Notes: generated by a model not told the origin, from the sequence alone. A stretch of 64,000 nucleotides of DNA from Stenotrophomonas sp. SAU14A_NAIMI4_8 (GCF_003086695.1 NZ_CP025999.1:2769680-2833679), one strand, 5' to 3'. Shown: positions 44,283 to 54,346, numbered from the stretch's first letter. Numbers and translations are program-made.

Positions 44283-44310
44283 AAAACCCCGGCTTCGGCC
44301 GGGGTTTTTT
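44283..44310 (+). terminator. Rho-independent terminator of scpAB-rluB
   Basis: CCCCGGC, TTCG tetraloop, GCCGGGG, then TTTTTT. Very strong. Confidence 0.95.
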
Positions 44311-44458
44311 GTTGGCGTGCAGGTCGCGAGGGCGCCTGATCGTTGCGCGGATTTTCTCTAGGAATTGTTTGAAAACATGCCATTTGTGCCATAGGTCGCC
44401 GCATTTGGTGCGCCCGCTGCCTATCGTCAAGCCTCACTCACATGACAAGGCAACACCC

Positions 44459-44719
44459 ATGACCGGCATCACTCCCGACCAGGCCCGTGCCAACGCCGAC
44501 CTCGCTGGCCGTACCACCGGCGAATTCATCCAGGACATCGATCATTCCATCGACGCCAACTCGCGCAAGGGCGAACGCCGCATCGTGGTGGCCCTGCCCC
44601 GCGGCCAGGCCCGCGAAGGCCAGGCCGAAGCGGTACTGGCGCATTACCAGGACCGCGGCTACGTGGTCGAACAGCTCAGCGTGACCGGCCACGCCTGGCA
44701 CCTGCAGATCGGCTGGTAA
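44459..44719 (+). CDS. Small hypothetical protein (86 aa)
   Basis: MTGITPDQARANADLAGRTT... with the C-terminal part VVALPRGQAREGQAEAVLAHYQDRGYVVEQLSVTGHAWHLQIGW. It looks like a compact alpha/beta protein without signal peptide. I recognise no family. The frame stays open upstream to 44279, but that part is the terminator and promoter region. It is a single-gene unit, convergent with the next gene. Confidence 0.65.
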   Translation: MTGITPDQARANADLAGRTTGEFIQDIDHSIDANSRKGERRIVVALPRGQAREGQAEAVLAHYQDRGYVVEQLSVTGHAWHLQIGW

Positions 44720-44722
44720 GGT

Positions 44723-45157
44723 TCAGCGGCGGCTGATGGTGAACGCCGCACCATCCACGCCCAGGTCCCAGCCCTTGCCGGTGCCGGACAGGGCCAGCGA
44801 GATATCGCCCTTGGTCATCACCTGGGCGTTGCTGGATTTCACCGCACCGGCATGGGCACCGACCGAGGCATAGGTGCCCAGCAGCTCACCCACGCTGCTG
44901 GCGCCGGTGAAGCTGCCACGGCCATCGGTGATCTTCGACTTGCCCACGGTCAGGCCGCCGCCCTTGAGCTGGATGCGCACCGGCATGCTGGCGCCGTTGC
45001 TGCAGCGGACCGTACCGGTGCCCGAGGCAGTCTTGTAGATCAGCGACCAGCCGGACAGGTTGTAGCGCAACTGGCAATCCAGGTTGCCGCCGGCCTGCGC
45101 GGCCGGGGCCAGGGCGCTGGCGGCAAGGGCCAGCAGCAGGGCAAGGGACTTCTTCAT
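44723..45157 (-). CDS. Exported hypothetical protein (144 aa)
   Basis: A signal peptide (MKKSLALLLALAASALAPAAQA) is followed by about 122 residues rich in Gly, Ser and Thr, predicted beta-strand-rich. Two cysteines (LDCQLRY and VRCSNG) could form a disulfide. The pattern resembles small periplasmic beta-barrel proteins of the EipA/DUF992 kind, but I cannot assign it. ATG 45157 is chosen for the signal peptide; an upstream extension to 45214 is not convincing. Confidence 0.65.
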   Translation of the reverse strand: MKKSLALLLALAASALAPAAQAGGNLDCQLRYNLSGWSLIYKTASGTGTVRCSNGASMPVRIQLKGGGLTVGKSKITDGRGSFTGASSVGELLGTYASVGAHAGAVKSSNAQVMTKGDISLALSGTGKGWDLGVDGAAFTISRR

Positions 45158-45270
45158 CGGCAGCACTTCCACTTCAATCGGACTGCTGGCGAATCTAGCA
45201 GCGCGCGCGTGCACGGTGGATGCAGGCGCGCGCGTGGGTGCGGCAAGCGTTCAGCCGCCGCAGCGCGCGC

Positions 45271-46077
45271 TCAGGCGCGCTCGTCCAGATGGAAGGCGTC
45301 GGCATCGAGCATGGCCGGGAAACGCGCGCGGTGCGCGGCCAGGGCCTCGGCCGAGATGGTGGTGGTGACCACCTGCTCGCGCTCGCGGATCTCCACCTGC
45401 GGCTGGCCCAGGAAATCGATCACCGCACTGTCGCCGGCGTAGTGCAGCTGGTTGCCGTCCACGCCGATGCGGTTGACCGCCGCCACGAAGCACAGGTTCT
45501 CGATGGCGCGCGCGCGCAGCAGGGTCTTCCACGCATAGGCACGTGCCGAGGGCCAGTTGGCCACGAAGATCTGCAGGTCGAAATCCATCTGCCCTGCCCG
45601 CTCCACGTCAAAGCGGTTGCGGCAGAACACCGGGAAACGCAGGTCGTAGCAGACCTGCGGGTTGATCCGCCAGCCCTTCCATTCCACGCTCAGGCGGTCG
45701 CGGCCGGCGGCATAGCGTTCGTGCTCGCCGCCGTAGCGGAACAGGTGGCGCTTGTCGTAGTACTGCAGCGCACCGTCAGGCGTGGCAAACAGCAGGCGGT
45801 TGTAGACGCCCTCGCCTTCGCGCAGCTGCACGCTGCCGATCACCGCGGCATCCAGCGCACGTGCCTGCTCACGCAGCCAGGCCACGGTCGGCCCGTCCAT
45901 GCCTTCGGCGTGGGCGATGGCATCGTTGGAAAACCCACTGGTGAAGGTCTCCGGCAGGATCACCAGGTCGGTGCGGCCGGCCAGCGGCGCCAGCAGCGCA
46001 CCGTAGTAATCGCGGTTGCCCGCCGGGTCATGCCAGCGGGTGTCGCCCTGGACGAGGGAAATGCGAAGGTCCTGCAT
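45271..46077 (-). CDS. Omega-amidase, nitrilase superfamily
   Basis: A 268-residue C-N hydrolase (YafV/NIT2 type). The catalytic triad is E43 (LPETFTSGF), K109 (YYDKRHLFRYGGEH) and C143 (PQVCYDLRFPVF). Family activity: hydrolysis of alpha-ketoglutaramate or alpha-ketosuccinamate, the products left when glutamine or asparagine donate an amino group. It starts 12 bases after the methionine aminotransferase gene. The two fit one pathway: the aminotransferase converts 2-keto-4-methylthiobutyrate to methionine with glutamine, and the amidase pulls the reaction forward. Confidence 0.9.
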   Translation of the reverse strand: MQDLRISLVQGDTRWHDPAGNRDYYGALLAPLAGRTDLVILPETFTSGFSNDAIAHAEGMDGPTVAWLREQARALDAAVIGSVQLREGEGVYNRLLFATPDGALQYYDKRHLFRYGGEHERYAAGRDRLSVEWKGWRINPQVCYDLRFPVFCRNRFDVERAGQMDFDLQIFVANWPSARAYAWKTLLRARAIENLCFVAAVNRIGVDGNQLHYAGDSAVIDFLGQPQVEIREREQVVTTTISAEALAAHRARFPAMLDADAFHLDERA

Positions 46078-46089
46078 GGTCGTGTCCCC

Positions 46090-47238
46090 TTAGAGCAGGC
46101 GCAGGCGTTCGATCGCCGCGTCCAGGGTGGCTTCGTTCTTGGCAAAGCACAGGCGCACCAGGCGCTGGCCCACCGGCGCGGTTTCGTAGAACGGCGACAG
46201 CGGAATGGCGGTCACGCCCTTTTCAATCGTCAGCCACTTCACGAATTCGTGGTCGGGCAGATCGCTGACGTCCGAATAGTCGACCAACTGGAAGTAGCCG
46301 CCCGGCACCGGCAGCGGCTTCAGGCGCGTGCCGGCCAGCTGCTCGCGGAAGCGATCGCGCTTGGCCTGGTAGAACGCGCCCAGCTCCAGGTGATGTTCCG
46401 GCTCGTCGCGGATCATCGCGGCAAACCCGTACTGGGCCGGGCCGAAGCTGGTGAAGGTGTTGTACTGGTGCACCTTGCGGAATTCGGCGGTCAGCAGCGG
46501 CGGCGCCACCGCGTAGCCGATCTTCCAGCCGGTGCAGTGGTAGGTCTTGCCGAAGCTGGAGATGACGAAGGTGCGCTCGCGCAGTTCCGGGTAACGCAGC
46601 GCCGATTCGTGGCGGCGGCCGTCGTAGATGATGTGCTCGTACACCTCATCGGAAATCAGGTAGATCTGCGTGCCGCGCAGCAGGTCGGCCAGCGCCTGCA
46701 TGTCCGCTTCGTCCAGCATGGCGCCGGACGGGTTGTGCGGGGTGTTGACCATCAGCATGCGGGTGCGCGGGGTGATTGCCGCGCGCACGCGGTCCCAGTC
46801 CACGGCGAAGGTCTGCGGGTCCAGCGGCACGTGCACGGCGGTGGCGCCGGCCAGCTCGATGGCCGGTTCGTAGCAGTCGTAGGCCGGGTCCAGCACGATC
46901 ACTTCCTCGCCGGCACGCACCACGGCGTGGATGGCGTTGAAGATGGCCTCGGTGGCACCGCTGGTCACGGTGATTTCGGTTTCCGGGTCGATAGTGGCGC
47001 CGTACAGGTCCAGCGACTTCTGCGCGATGGCCTGGCGCAGCGGCGCCACGCCGGTCATCGGCGGGTACTGGTTCAGGCCGGCCGCCATCGCCTTGCTGGT
47101 CTCGTCGATCAGCCGCTGCGGTGCGGAGAAATCCGGGAAGCCCTGGCCCAGGTTGACCGCGCCGTGCTCGGCGGCGAGCTGGGACATGACCGTGAAGATG
47201 GTGGTGCCGACCTTGGGCAGCTTGGTGTTCGGTTGCAT
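46090..47238 (-). CDS. Methionine aminotransferase (PLP-dependent, YbdL/class I)
   Basis: A 382-residue class I aminotransferase. The PLP-binding lysine is K231 in [27 protein letters not shown] and [12 protein letters not shown] are also present. Closest in pattern to YbdL/KYAT-type enzymes that use methionine, glutamine or aromatic amino acids. ATG 47238 gives the canonical start ([21 protein letters not shown]); upstream extensions lie in the intergenic region. The neighbouring omega-amidase gene strongly supports a role in methionine salvage. Confidence 0.9.
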   Translation of the reverse strand: MQPNTKLPKVGTTIFTVMSQLAAEHGAVNLGQGFPDFSAPQRLIDETSKAMAAGLNQYPPMTGVAPLRQAIAQKSLDLYGATIDPETEITVTSGATEAIFNAIHAVVRAGEEVIVLDPAYDCYEPAIELAGATAVHVPLDPQTFAVDWDRVRAAITPRTRMLMVNTPHNPSGAMLDEADMQALADLLRGTQIYLISDEVYEHIIYDGRRHESALRYPELRERTFVISSFGKTYHCTGWKIGYAVAPPLLTAEFRKVHQYNTFTSFGPAQYGFAAMIRDEPEHHLELGAFYQAKRDRFREQLAGTRLKPLPVPGGYFQLVDYSDVSDLPDHEFVKWLTIEKGVTAIPLSPFYETAPVGQRLVRLCFAKNEATLDAAIERLRLL

Positions 47239-47371
47239 CGGCCTGGAATATGGGAGAACAAGGCCCGGAAGTGTACGAAATCCACGCCCTGCCTGCGGAA
47301 CCGGGCCGTTCTTTGCATATTCCACGCCGCCAGCGGCCCGGGTCTGGCGGTACCGGGGCCGCATTCACCGC

Positions 47372-47377
47372 TACAAT
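47372..47377 (+). promoter_or_regulatory. -10-like hexamer upstream of the ccm operon
   Basis: TACAAT at 47372-47377, 35 bases upstream of the ccmA start. A matching -35 element is not obvious. A six-codon reading frame MKIPAP (47395-47415) starts after it, and its stop overlaps the TTG start of ccmA. Confidence 0.4.
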
Positions 47378-47411
47378 TGCCGCCGCACCCCGGCATGAAG
47401 ATCCCTGCCCC

Positions 47412-48059
47412 TTGAACACCCCTGCATTGCTGGCCGCCAGCGGCCTGAGCTTCTCCCGCAATGATGAGCCCGTGTTCGGCCCGCTGGACTTCCATGTGGA
47501 CGCCGGCGAGGCTTTGCTGGTGCAGGGCGGCAACGGCGCCGGCAAGACCACCCTGCTGCGCGTGCTGGCCGGCCTGGCCCGGCCGGGCGCCGGTCAGGTA
47601 CGCATCGACGGCAAGCAGGCCAGCACGGCCGAGCGCGCGCGCTACGTGGCCTACCTGAGCCACCTGCCCGCGCTGAAGCCGGACCTGGACACGCTGGAAA
47701 ACCTGCACTTCCTGTGCGGCCTGCATGGGCGGCGCGCACGGCAGATGCCGGGCAATGCGCTGGCCATCGTCGGCCTGGCCGGTTACGAAGACACCTTGGT
47801 GCGGCACCTGTCGGCCGGGCAGAAACGGCGGCTGGCACTGGCCCGCATCTGGCTGTCACCGGCCCCGCTGTGGCTGCTGGACGAGCCCTACGCCAACCTG
47901 GATCTGGACGGCATCAACCTGGTCAACCGGATGATTTCCGCGCACCTGCGCAGCGGCGGTGCCGCCCTGGTCACCACCCATGGCGCCTATGCCGCACCGC
48001 CGGTACGCACGCGCCTGCTGCAACTGCAGCCGGATCTTGCCCAGGGAGAAGCCGCATGA
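47412..48059 (+). CDS. ccmA: Heme exporter ATP-binding protein CcmA
   Basis: A 215-residue ABC ATPase that, with CcmB, drives release of holo-CcmE from the CcmC-heme complex in cytochrome c maturation. Walker A is [17 protein letters not shown], the signature is [16 protein letters not shown], and Walker B is [12 protein letters not shown]. The start is probably the TTG at 47412, since no ATG lies in frame near the first conserved strand. It overlaps ccmB by four bases. Confidence 0.92.
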   Translation: MNTPALLAASGLSFSRNDEPVFGPLDFHVDAGEALLVQGGNGAGKTTLLRVLAGLARPGAGQVRIDGKQASTAERARYVAYLSHLPALKPDLDTLENLHFLCGLHGRRARQMPGNALAIVGLAGYEDTLVRHLSAGQKRRLALARIWLSPAPLWLLDEPYANLDLDGINLVNRMISAHLRSGGAALVTTHGAYAAPPVRTRLLQLQPDLAQGEAA

Positions 48060-48751
48060 TCGCGCCGGGCACCGAACCGGGTCTGTGGCAGACCGCGCGC
48101 GCCCTGGTGGCGCGCGACATGCGCCTGCTGTGGCGCCGCCGTGGCGATGCCCTGCAGCCGCTGCTGTTCGCGCTGCTGGTGGTGGTGCTGTTCGCCCTGG
48201 CCCAGGGCCGCGATCCGCAGCCGCTGGCCGCTACGGCCGGTGCCGTGCTGTGGCTGGCGGTTCTGCTGGCCGGGCAACTGGCGCTGGACTCGCTGTTCCG
48301 TTCCGATGCCGAAGACGGCTCGCTGGAACAATGGCTGCTGGCCCCGGTGCCGTTGGCCTGGCTGGTATTGGTGCGGGTGCTGGTGCACTGGGCCACCACG
48401 GCGCTGCCGCTGATCGTGGTCAGCCCGTTGCTGGCGGAAATGCTGCATCTGCCACATGACCAACTGCCGATGTTGCTGGCATCGTTGCTGCTGGGAACAC
48501 CCGTGTTGAGCCTGATCGGCGGTGTGGTGGCAGCACTGACCGTCGGCATCCGGCGCTCTGGTATTCTCGTGGCGTTGCTGTCGTTGCCGCTGTATGTACC
48601 GGTGCTGGTGTTCGGTGCAGGCAGTCTGGCGGCAGCCGGCCGTGGGCAGGATCCAGTCGGTGCGCTGCTGATGCTGGGCGCGGGGCTGGTGGTTGCCCTG
48701 GTGCTGGCACCGCTGGCCACGGCCGCGGCCATCCGTATTTCTCTGAGTTGA
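48056..48751 (+). CDS. ccmB: Heme exporter membrane protein CcmB
   Basis: A 231-residue inner-membrane protein with six predicted helices, the permease partner of CcmA. Blocks [19 protein letters not shown] and [21 protein letters not shown] are typical. The ATG overlaps the ccmA stop (ATGA). Confidence 0.93.
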   Translation: MIAPGTEPGLWQTARALVARDMRLLWRRRGDALQPLLFALLVVVLFALAQGRDPQPLAATAGAVLWLAVLLAGQLALDSLFRSDAEDGSLEQWLLAPVPLAWLVLVRVLVHWATTALPLIVVSPLLAEMLHLPHDQLPMLLASLLLGTPVLSLIGGVVAALTVGIRRSGILVALLSLPLYVPVLVFGAGSLAAAGRGQDPVGALLMLGAGLVVALVLAPLATAAAIRISLS

Positions 48752-48794
48752 ACGAGCTGAGAGCCAATCCATCCCTGCTGGATAGCCGCCACGC

Positions 48795-49571
48795 ATGAAT
48801 CCGATCGTCCGCTGGTTCCACCAACTCGGTTCACCTCCGACCTTCGATCGTTTCGCCGCGCGCTGGTCCCGCGTGTTCTACGCCGCAGCGGTACCGGTGC
48901 TGCTGATCGGCCTGTGGCAGGGGCTGTTCGTGGCGCCGCCGGAACAGAACCAGCACGATGCCTTCCGCATCATCTACATCCACGTGCCCAGTGCATGGAT
49001 GAGCCTGTTCGTGTTCGCGCTGATGGCGGCCTATTCCGCCATCGCACTGATCTGGCGGATCAAGATCTGCGAAATCCTGGCCATGGCCTGTGCGCCGATG
49101 GGCGCCGGCTTCACCCTGATCACCCTGCTGACCGGCAGCATCTGGGGAAAAGGCACCTGGGGCACCTGGTGGGACTGGGACCCGCGCATGACCAGTGAGC
49201 TGATCCTGCTCTTCCTGTACCTGGGCGTGATCGGGCTGTACCACGCCATTGAGGACCGCCGCAGCGCCGCGCGCGCCGCCGGGCTGCTGGCGATCATCGG
49301 CGTGGGCCTGCTGCCGGTCATCCGCTATTCGGTGGACTGGTGGGGGGCACTGCACCAGCGCCAGTCGATCAATGTGTTCGGCGAAAACGCGGTACGCCCG
49401 GAACTGATTGCGCCGCTGTGGTGGATGGTGGTGGCCACCAAACTGTGGTTCGTCGGCTCGCTGCTGGCCAAGGCGCGCGCCGACAACATCGCCCGCGAGG
49501 CCGGCAAGGCCTGGATCGGCGAACGCTTCGGCACGCCAGCGGCAGCCCGCCACACGGAGCCACGGCCATGA
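48795..49571 (+). CDS. ccmC: Heme lyase/handling protein CcmC
   Basis: A 258-residue inner-membrane protein with six helices that loads heme onto CcmE. The tryptophan-rich periplasmic WWD motif is [19 protein letters not shown], and the flanking heme-ligand histidines are in [10 protein letters not shown] and [12 protein letters not shown] loops. It sits 43 bases after ccmB and overlaps ccmD by four bases. Confidence 0.95.
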   Translation: MNPIVRWFHQLGSPPTFDRFAARWSRVFYAAAVPVLLIGLWQGLFVAPPEQNQHDAFRIIYIHVPSAWMSLFVFALMAAYSAIALIWRIKICEILAMACAPMGAGFTLITLLTGSIWGKGTWGTWWDWDPRMTSELILLFLYLGVIGLYHAIEDRRSAARAAGLLAIIGVGLLPVIRYSVDWWGALHQRQSINVFGENAVRPELIAPLWWMVVATKLWFVGSLLAKARADNIAREAGKAWIGERFGTPAAARHTEPRP

Positions 49572-49753
49572 CCCACCTGCCCTATCTGATCGCAGCGTTC
49601 TCGGTGTTCCTGCTCGTGCTGGGCTGCGATGCGCTGGGTTCCTGGCTGCGCCTGCGCCACGCCCGGCAACAGGCACAGCGCCGCCAGCAGCGGTTGCAGG
49701 CGCGCAGCAATGGCCCGGCAGCGGCGCCGCTGGCCACCGAGCTCAGCCGATGA
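49568..49753 (+). CDS. ccmD: Heme exporter protein CcmD
   Basis: A 61-residue small membrane protein with a single helix ([22 protein letters not shown]) and a basic cytoplasmic tail. It helps release holo-CcmE from CcmABC. It overlaps ccmC and ccmE by four bases each. Confidence 0.88.
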   Translation: MTHLPYLIAAFSVFLLVLGCDALGSWLRLRHARQQAQRRQQRLQARSNGPAAAPLATELSR

Positions 49754-50211
49754 CGCCGGTGCAGCGACGCCGCATGGTCTGGGTAATGCTGCTGCTGTTG
49801 GCATCCGGGCTGGCGACCACCCTGGTGGCCTTCGCTCTGCAGCGCAATATCGCCTATCTCTACACCCCGTCTGAAGTGCTGCGCGGGGATGTCGACGCGC
49901 AGTCGCGCTTCCGCCTGGGCGGCATGGTGGTGAAGGGTTCCTTCGATCGCCCCAGTGGTTCGCTGCAGGCGCATTTCGTGGTGACCGATGGCGATGCCAC
50001 GCTGCCGGTCAGCACCGATCGCATCCTGCCGGACATGTTCCGCGAGGGCACCGCCGTGGTCGCCAGCGGCCGCCTGCAGGATGGGGTGTTCGTGGCCGAC
50101 GAAGTGCTGGCCAAGCACGATGAGAATTACGTGCCCAAGGAAGTGGCCGACAAGATGGGCGATGCCCATCGCAAGCACGACGTGCCGGTAACGGCGCCCG
50201 AGGTGCGCTGA
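49750..50211 (+). CDS. ccmE: Cytochrome c maturation heme chaperone CcmE
   Basis: A 153-residue periplasmic heme carrier anchored by an N-terminal helix. The covalent heme-binding histidine is H123 in [10 protein letters not shown], with Y127 as the axial ligand. The oligonucleotide-binding fold begins at about residue 45 ([11 protein letters not shown]). It overlaps ccmD and abuts ccmF. Confidence 0.95.
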   Translation: MTPVQRRRMVWVMLLLLASGLATTLVAFALQRNIAYLYTPSEVLRGDVDAQSRFRLGGMVVKGSFDRPSGSLQAHFVVTDGDATLPVSTDRILPDMFREGTAVVASGRLQDGVFVADEVLAKHDENYVPKEVADKMGDAHRKHDVPVTAPEVR

Positions 50212-52131
50212 GTGCTGCCGGAGCTGGGTCAGATCCTGCTGTTGTGTGCGTTGCTGGCGGCGCTGCTGCAGGCCGGCCTGCCGCTGGCCGGCGCCCAGCG
50301 CGGCAACAGCGCCTGGATGGCCACCGCACGCCCGGCCGCCTTCGCCCAGCTGCTGCTGGTGGCCGCTGCCTTCGCGGTGCTGACGGCCGCCTTCGTGCAG
50401 CAGGATTTTTCGGTGCGCTACGTGGCCGAGAATTCCAATTCGCTGCTGCCGCTGATCTATCGCTATTCGGCGGTGTGGGGTGCGCACGAGGGTTCGCTGC
50501 TGATGTGGGCACTGGTGCTGGCGCTGTGGACCGGTGCGGTGGCGCTGTTCTCGCGGCAGCTGCCGGCGCCGGTGCAGGCCCGCGTGCTGGCGGTGATGGG
50601 CGTGGTCAGCGTCGGCTTCCTGGCCTTCCTGATCTTCACCTCCAACCCGTTCCTGCGCCTGAATCCGGCGCCGCTGGAAGGTCGCGACCTGAATCCGCTG
50701 CTGCAGGATCCGGGGCTGATCATCCACCCGCCGATGCTGTACCTGGGCTACGTCGGGTTTTCGGTGCCCTTCGCCTTCGCCGTGGCCGCGCTGCTGGAGG
50801 GCCGCGTGGATGCACGCTGGCAGCGCTGGACGCGGCCCTGGACCAACGTGGCCTGGGGCTTCTTGACGCTGGGCATCGCGCTGGGCAGCTGGTGGGCCTA
50901 CTACGAGCTGGGCTGGGGCGGCTGGTGGTTCTGGGACCCGGTGGAGAACGCCAGTTTCATGCCCTGGCTGGTCGGCGCCGCACTGATCCATTCGCAGGCC
51001 GTCACTGAAAAGCGCGGCACCTTCGGCAGCTGGACCCTGCTGCTGGCCATCGCCGCCTTCGCGCTGTCCCTGCTGGGCACCTTCCTGGTGCGCTCGGGCG
51101 TGCTGACCAGCGTGCATTCGTTCGCCGCCGACCCGTCACGTGGCCTGTTCATCCTGATCTTCCTGTCGCTGCTGGTCGGTGGCAGCCTGGTGCTGTACGC
51201 GCTGCGTGCCGGCCGTCTGGGCATGGACAGCGATGATCCACGCCGTGGCTTCACCGCCACTTCGCGCGAGACCCTGCTGCTGGGCAACAACCTGCTGCTG
51301 GCCACGGCCTGCGCCATGGTGCTGCTGGGCACCCTGTACCCGCTGCTGGCCGATGCCTTGTCGCTGGGCAAGATTTCGGTCGGCCCACCGTACTTCGGCA
51401 GTCTGTTCCTGCTGCTGATGGCACCGCTGGTGCTGCTGCTGCCGTTCGGGCCGCTGGTGAAGTGGCAACGCGACCAGGCCTCGCGCGCCCTGGCCCTGCT
51501 GGCACCGTGGATGGGGCTGGCGATCGTGCTGGGTGCGCTGGCGTGGTGGCAGGCGCCGCAGAATGGCTGGAAGGCAGGGCTGGGCGTTGCGGCCGCGGCC
51601 TGGGTCGGCCTGGGCACCGCGCGCTTCGTCTGGCAGCGGCTGCGCGGCAATGGCCGCTTCACCGCCGAAATGCTCGGCATGATCGTGGCCCATGGCGGCA
51701 TGGCGGTGTTCCTGGCCGGGGCGCTGCTGGTGGAAGCACTGAACGTGCAGCGCGAAGTGGCGCTGGCGCCGGGGCAGCAACTGGTCGTTGGCCGCTACGA
51801 AGTCCGCTTCGAAGGCGTGGACCACCGCGAAGGCCCCAATTTCGTGGCCGACCGTGGCCACCTGCGGGTGTTCCGCAACGGCCGCGAGCAGGCCCTGCTG
51901 CACCCGGAAAAACGCCAGTACGCCAGCGGCGGCCAGGTGATGACCGAGGCCGGCATCGATGCACGCCTGAACGGCGATGTCTACGTGGCATTGGGCGAGC
52001 CGCTGGGCAACAATGCGTGGGCGGTACGGGTGCACATCAAACCGTTCGTGCGCTGGATCTGGCTGGGCGCACTGCTGATGGCACTGGGCGGATTCATCAC
52101 CGCCGCCGACCGCCGTTTCCGTCGTCCGTAG
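50212..52131 (+). CDS. ccmF: Cytochrome c heme lyase subunit CcmF
   Basis: A 639-residue inner-membrane heme lyase component that receives heme from CcmE and, with CcmH/CcmI, attaches it to apocytochrome c. The WWD motif is GWGGWWFWDPVENASFMPWL; LIIHPPMLYLGYVG and WGAHEGSLLMW are further hallmarks. The start is GTG at 50212, directly after the ccmE stop. Length is typical. Confidence 0.95.
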   Translation: MLPELGQILLLCALLAALLQAGLPLAGAQRGNSAWMATARPAAFAQLLLVAAAFAVLTAAFVQQDFSVRYVAENSNSLLPLIYRYSAVWGAHEGSLLMWALVLALWTGAVALFSRQLPAPVQARVLAVMGVVSVGFLAFLIFTSNPFLRLNPAPLEGRDLNPLLQDPGLIIHPPMLYLGYVGFSVPFAFAVAALLEGRVDARWQRWTRPWTNVAWGFLTLGIALGSWWAYYELGWGGWWFWDPVENASFMPWLVGAALIHSQAVTEKRGTFGSWTLLLAIAAFALSLLGTFLVRSGVLTSVHSFAADPSRGLFILIFLSLLVGGSLVLYALRAGRLGMDSDDPRRGFTATSRETLLLGNNLLLATACAMVLLGTLYPLLADALSLGKISVGPPYFGSLFLLLMAPLVLLLPFGPLVKWQRDQASRALALLAPWMGLAIVLGALAWWQAPQNGWKAGLGVAAAAWVGLGTARFVWQRLRGNGRFTAEMLGMIVAHGGMAVFLAGALLVEALNVQREVALAPGQQLVVGRYEVRFEGVDHREGPNFVADRGHLRVFRNGREQALLHPEKRQYASGGQVMTEAGIDARLNGDVYVALGEPLGNNAWAVRVHIKPFVRWIWLGALLMALGGFITAADRRFRRP

Positions 52132-52139
52132 GAGTTTTC

Positions 52140-52757
52140 ATGTCGTCGTCCCCTGCCCCGCGTCCGTCGCGCCCGCTGCCCCCCATCGCCATCGTCATCG
52201 GCGTGCTGTTCTTCTTCGGCCTGCTGGGGTTGATGGTGTACGGGGTGATGAAGTCGGGGGATCCGCAGCGCGACGTGCTGCCTTCGGCGCTGATCGACAA
52301 GCCGGCCCCCGCCTTCGCGCTGCCGGTGCTGCACGACCCGAGCATGACCGTGCGCAGTGAGGAACTGCGCGGTGCGCCCTACCTGCTGAACGTGTGGGGC
52401 AGCTGGTGCGCGGCCTGCCGCGAGGAACACCCGGTGCTGACCCGCTTCGCCGAAAGCAAGCGCGTGCGCGTGATCGGCTACAACTGGAAGGACGAGCCCA
52501 CCGATGCGCTGCACTGGCTGGAGACGCTGGGCAACCCGTTCATGGTGGTGCTCAGTGACATGGAAGGCCGTACCGCGATCGACTGGGGCGTTACCGCTGC
52601 GCCGGAAACCTTCCTGGTCGATGGCAGTGGCATCGTGCGCTGGAAGTACAGCGGCGCGATGACCCAGCAGGTGGTGGACGAAAAGCTGATTCCCGCGCTG
52701 CAGAAGATCGAAAAGGCCCAAGGCCATGCCGATACCGGCCTGCACGGCAATCCGTAA
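52140..52757 (+). CDS. ccmG: Thiol:disulfide interchange protein CcmG/DsbE
   Basis: A 205-residue membrane-anchored periplasmic thioredoxin that keeps apocytochrome c cysteines reduced for heme attachment. One N-terminal helix (IAIVIGVLFFFGLLGLMVYGV) precedes a thioredoxin domain with the W-C-A-A-C active site (GSWCAACREEHPVL) and the cis-proline block GAAPETF-like AAPETFLVDG. GGAG precedes the ATG. It overlaps ccmH by 32 bases. Confidence 0.95.
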   Translation: MSSSPAPRPSRPLPPIAIVIGVLFFFGLLGLMVYGVMKSGDPQRDVLPSALIDKPAPAFALPVLHDPSMTVRSEELRGAPYLLNVWGSWCAACREEHPVLTRFAESKRVRVIGYNWKDEPTDALHWLETLGNPFMVVLSDMEGRTAIDWGVTAAPETFLVDGSGIVRWKYSGAMTQQVVDEKLIPALQKIEKAQGHADTGLHGNP

Positions 52758-53202
52758 CGCGCTGCTGGCGCTGCTGCTGTGCGCGGTGCTGCCCGCATTG
52801 GCGCAGCAGCCGCTGCACGACCCACGGCCGCTCGCCTTCCGCAGCGCGGCCGAAGAAGCCCGCTTCCACGACCTGGCAGCGCAGCTGCGCTGCGTCCAGT
52901 GCCAGAACCAGTCGCTGGCCGATTCCAACGCACAGATCGCTCAGGACCTGCGCCGTGAAGTGCTGCAGTTGATGCAGCAGGGCCACGACGATGCACAGAT
53001 CAAACAATTCCTGGTCGCCCGCTACGGCGAATTCGTGCTGTACCAGCCGCCGCTGCAGCCGGGCACCTGGCTGCTGTGGGGCGGGCCGTTGCTGATCCTT
53101 GGCGGCGGTGCCCTGCTGGTGCTGGGCATCGTGCGCCGGCGCGGCCGCACAGTGGCACCGGCAGCGGCCGACCGCAACGCCGATGAAGGAGATGGCTGGT
53201 GA
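52726..53202 (+). CDS. ccmH: Cytochrome c maturation protein CcmH (CcmL/CycL)
   Basis: A 158-residue periplasmic protein with a signal peptide and C-terminal membrane anchor (LLWGGPLLILGGGALLVLGIV). The redox motif is LRC56-V-Q-C59-QNQSLADSNA, fully conserved. It works with CcmG in reducing apocytochromes. The gene overlaps ccmG by 32 bases and ccmI by four. Confidence 0.95.
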   Translation: MPIPACTAIRNALLALLLCAVLPALAQQPLHDPRPLAFRSAAEEARFHDLAAQLRCVQCQNQSLADSNAQIAQDLRREVLQLMQQGHDDAQIKQFLVARYGEFVLYQPPLQPGTWLLWGGPLLILGGGALLVLGIVRRRGRTVAPAAADRNADEGDGW

Positions 53203-54188
53203 GCTACACACTGCCCGTGCTGGCCGGCCTGGTGGCCGCGGTGATGGCCGCGCTGGTGCTGTGGCCGCTGCGTCGGCAGGGACGCCGCGGTTACGTACTG
53301 GGCGTGTTCGCGCTGGGCGTGGCCGGTGCCTGCCTGTACCTGCTGGTGGGCGACCCGCGCGCCGCACAGGTGCAGCCGGCACCGTCGGTGGCGACCCTGC
53401 GCGAGGGTGTAACGGCGCTGCAGCAGGCCCTGCAGCGCGATCCGCAGCGTGCCGATGGCTGGGCACTGCTGGGCCGTTCACAGACCGAACTGGGCGATGC
53501 ACAGGCGGCGGCCGATGCCTTTGCACGTGCCGCAGCATTGGCTCCGGACGATGTCGGCGTGCTGGTGGAAGCGGCGCAGGCGCGCGCGCAGGCCGATGCC
53601 GGCAAGCAGTTCGATGACACCGCCATGGCGTGGTTGCAGCAGGCGCGGCGGGTGGCATCGCAGGCCGAGCGGGCCAGCTGGCTGCTGGGCATTGCCCTGC
53701 GCCAGCGCGGCCGCAATGCCGAAGCGGCCGAAATCTGGAGCAGCGTGCTGCCGCAGTTGGAACCGGGCGCCGCGCAGGCCCTGCAGGCGCAGATTGCGAT
53801 TGCCCGCGAAGCCGCGGGACAGTCAGTCGATCCTTCCACCAGGGCGGCACCGGCGTTGCTGCAGGTGCAGGTGCAGCTGCCCGACGCGGTGAAGCACGGC
53901 GACTGGCCGGCCAGTGCGCAGGTGTTCGTGCTGGCCCGCGCCGTGGGCGGCCCGCCGATGCCGGTGGCGGCGCGCAAGCTGCCGCTGACCGCCTTCCCGG
54001 CCACGGTCGGTCTGGGCGACGCTGACAGCCCGATGCCGACCGCACCGCTGTCGGCGCACCGCGAGGTGGAGGTGCTGGCGCGCATTTCGCGCAGCGGCAG
54101 CGCCAACCGCAGTGAAGGCGATCTGCAGAGCGAGGCGGTGCGGGTAACGCTGCCGCATGACGGCGTGGTGGAACTGCGGTTCCCGTGA
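53199..54188 (+). CDS. ccmI: Cytochrome c maturation TPR protein CcmI (CycH)
   Basis: A 329-residue apocytochrome c chaperone. Two N-terminal helices anchor it (about 5-22 and 32-50); a tetratricopeptide region follows (about 70-190, ADGWALLGRSQTELGDAQAAADAFARAAALAPDD), then a C-terminal periplasmic domain. The start is GTG at 53199, overlapping the ccmH stop. It is the last gene of the ccm operon; SMAG palindromes lie downstream. Confidence 0.92.
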   Translation: MSYTLPVLAGLVAAVMAALVLWPLRRQGRRGYVLGVFALGVAGACLYLLVGDPRAAQVQPAPSVATLREGVTALQQALQRDPQRADGWALLGRSQTELGDAQAAADAFARAAALAPDDVGVLVEAAQARAQADAGKQFDDTAMAWLQQARRVASQAERASWLLGIALRQRGRNAEAAEIWSSVLPQLEPGAAQALQAQIAIAREAAGQSVDPSTRAAPALLQVQVQLPDAVKHGDWPASAQVFVLARAVGGPPMPVAARKLPLTAFPATVGLGDADSPMPTAPLSAHREVEVLARISRSGSANRSEGDLQSEAVRVTLPHDGVVELRFP

Positions 54189-54206
54189 TCCACACACCGC
54201 TGCGCT

Positions 54207-54274
54207 CGCCGGGCATGGCCCGGCGCTACCCCCCTCGTGCACGTACCACCGGTAGCGCCGGGCCATGCCCGGCG
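54207..54274. repeat. Pair of SMAG palindromes, head to head
   Basis: An inverted unit at 54207-54229 (CGCCGGGCATGGCCCGGCG, CTAC) and a forward unit at 54252-54274 (GTAG, CGCCGGGCCATGCCCGGCG). The whole pair can fold into one long hairpin. It is located after the ccm operon and probably limits read-through into metX. Confidence 0.8.
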
Positions 54275-54346
54275 GCTTTGCGCGCATGCCGTCCATGGAA
54301 ACCAGCGTGCCGCCAGCTCCACGGGCCGCCCCGCTAGAATGGCGCC

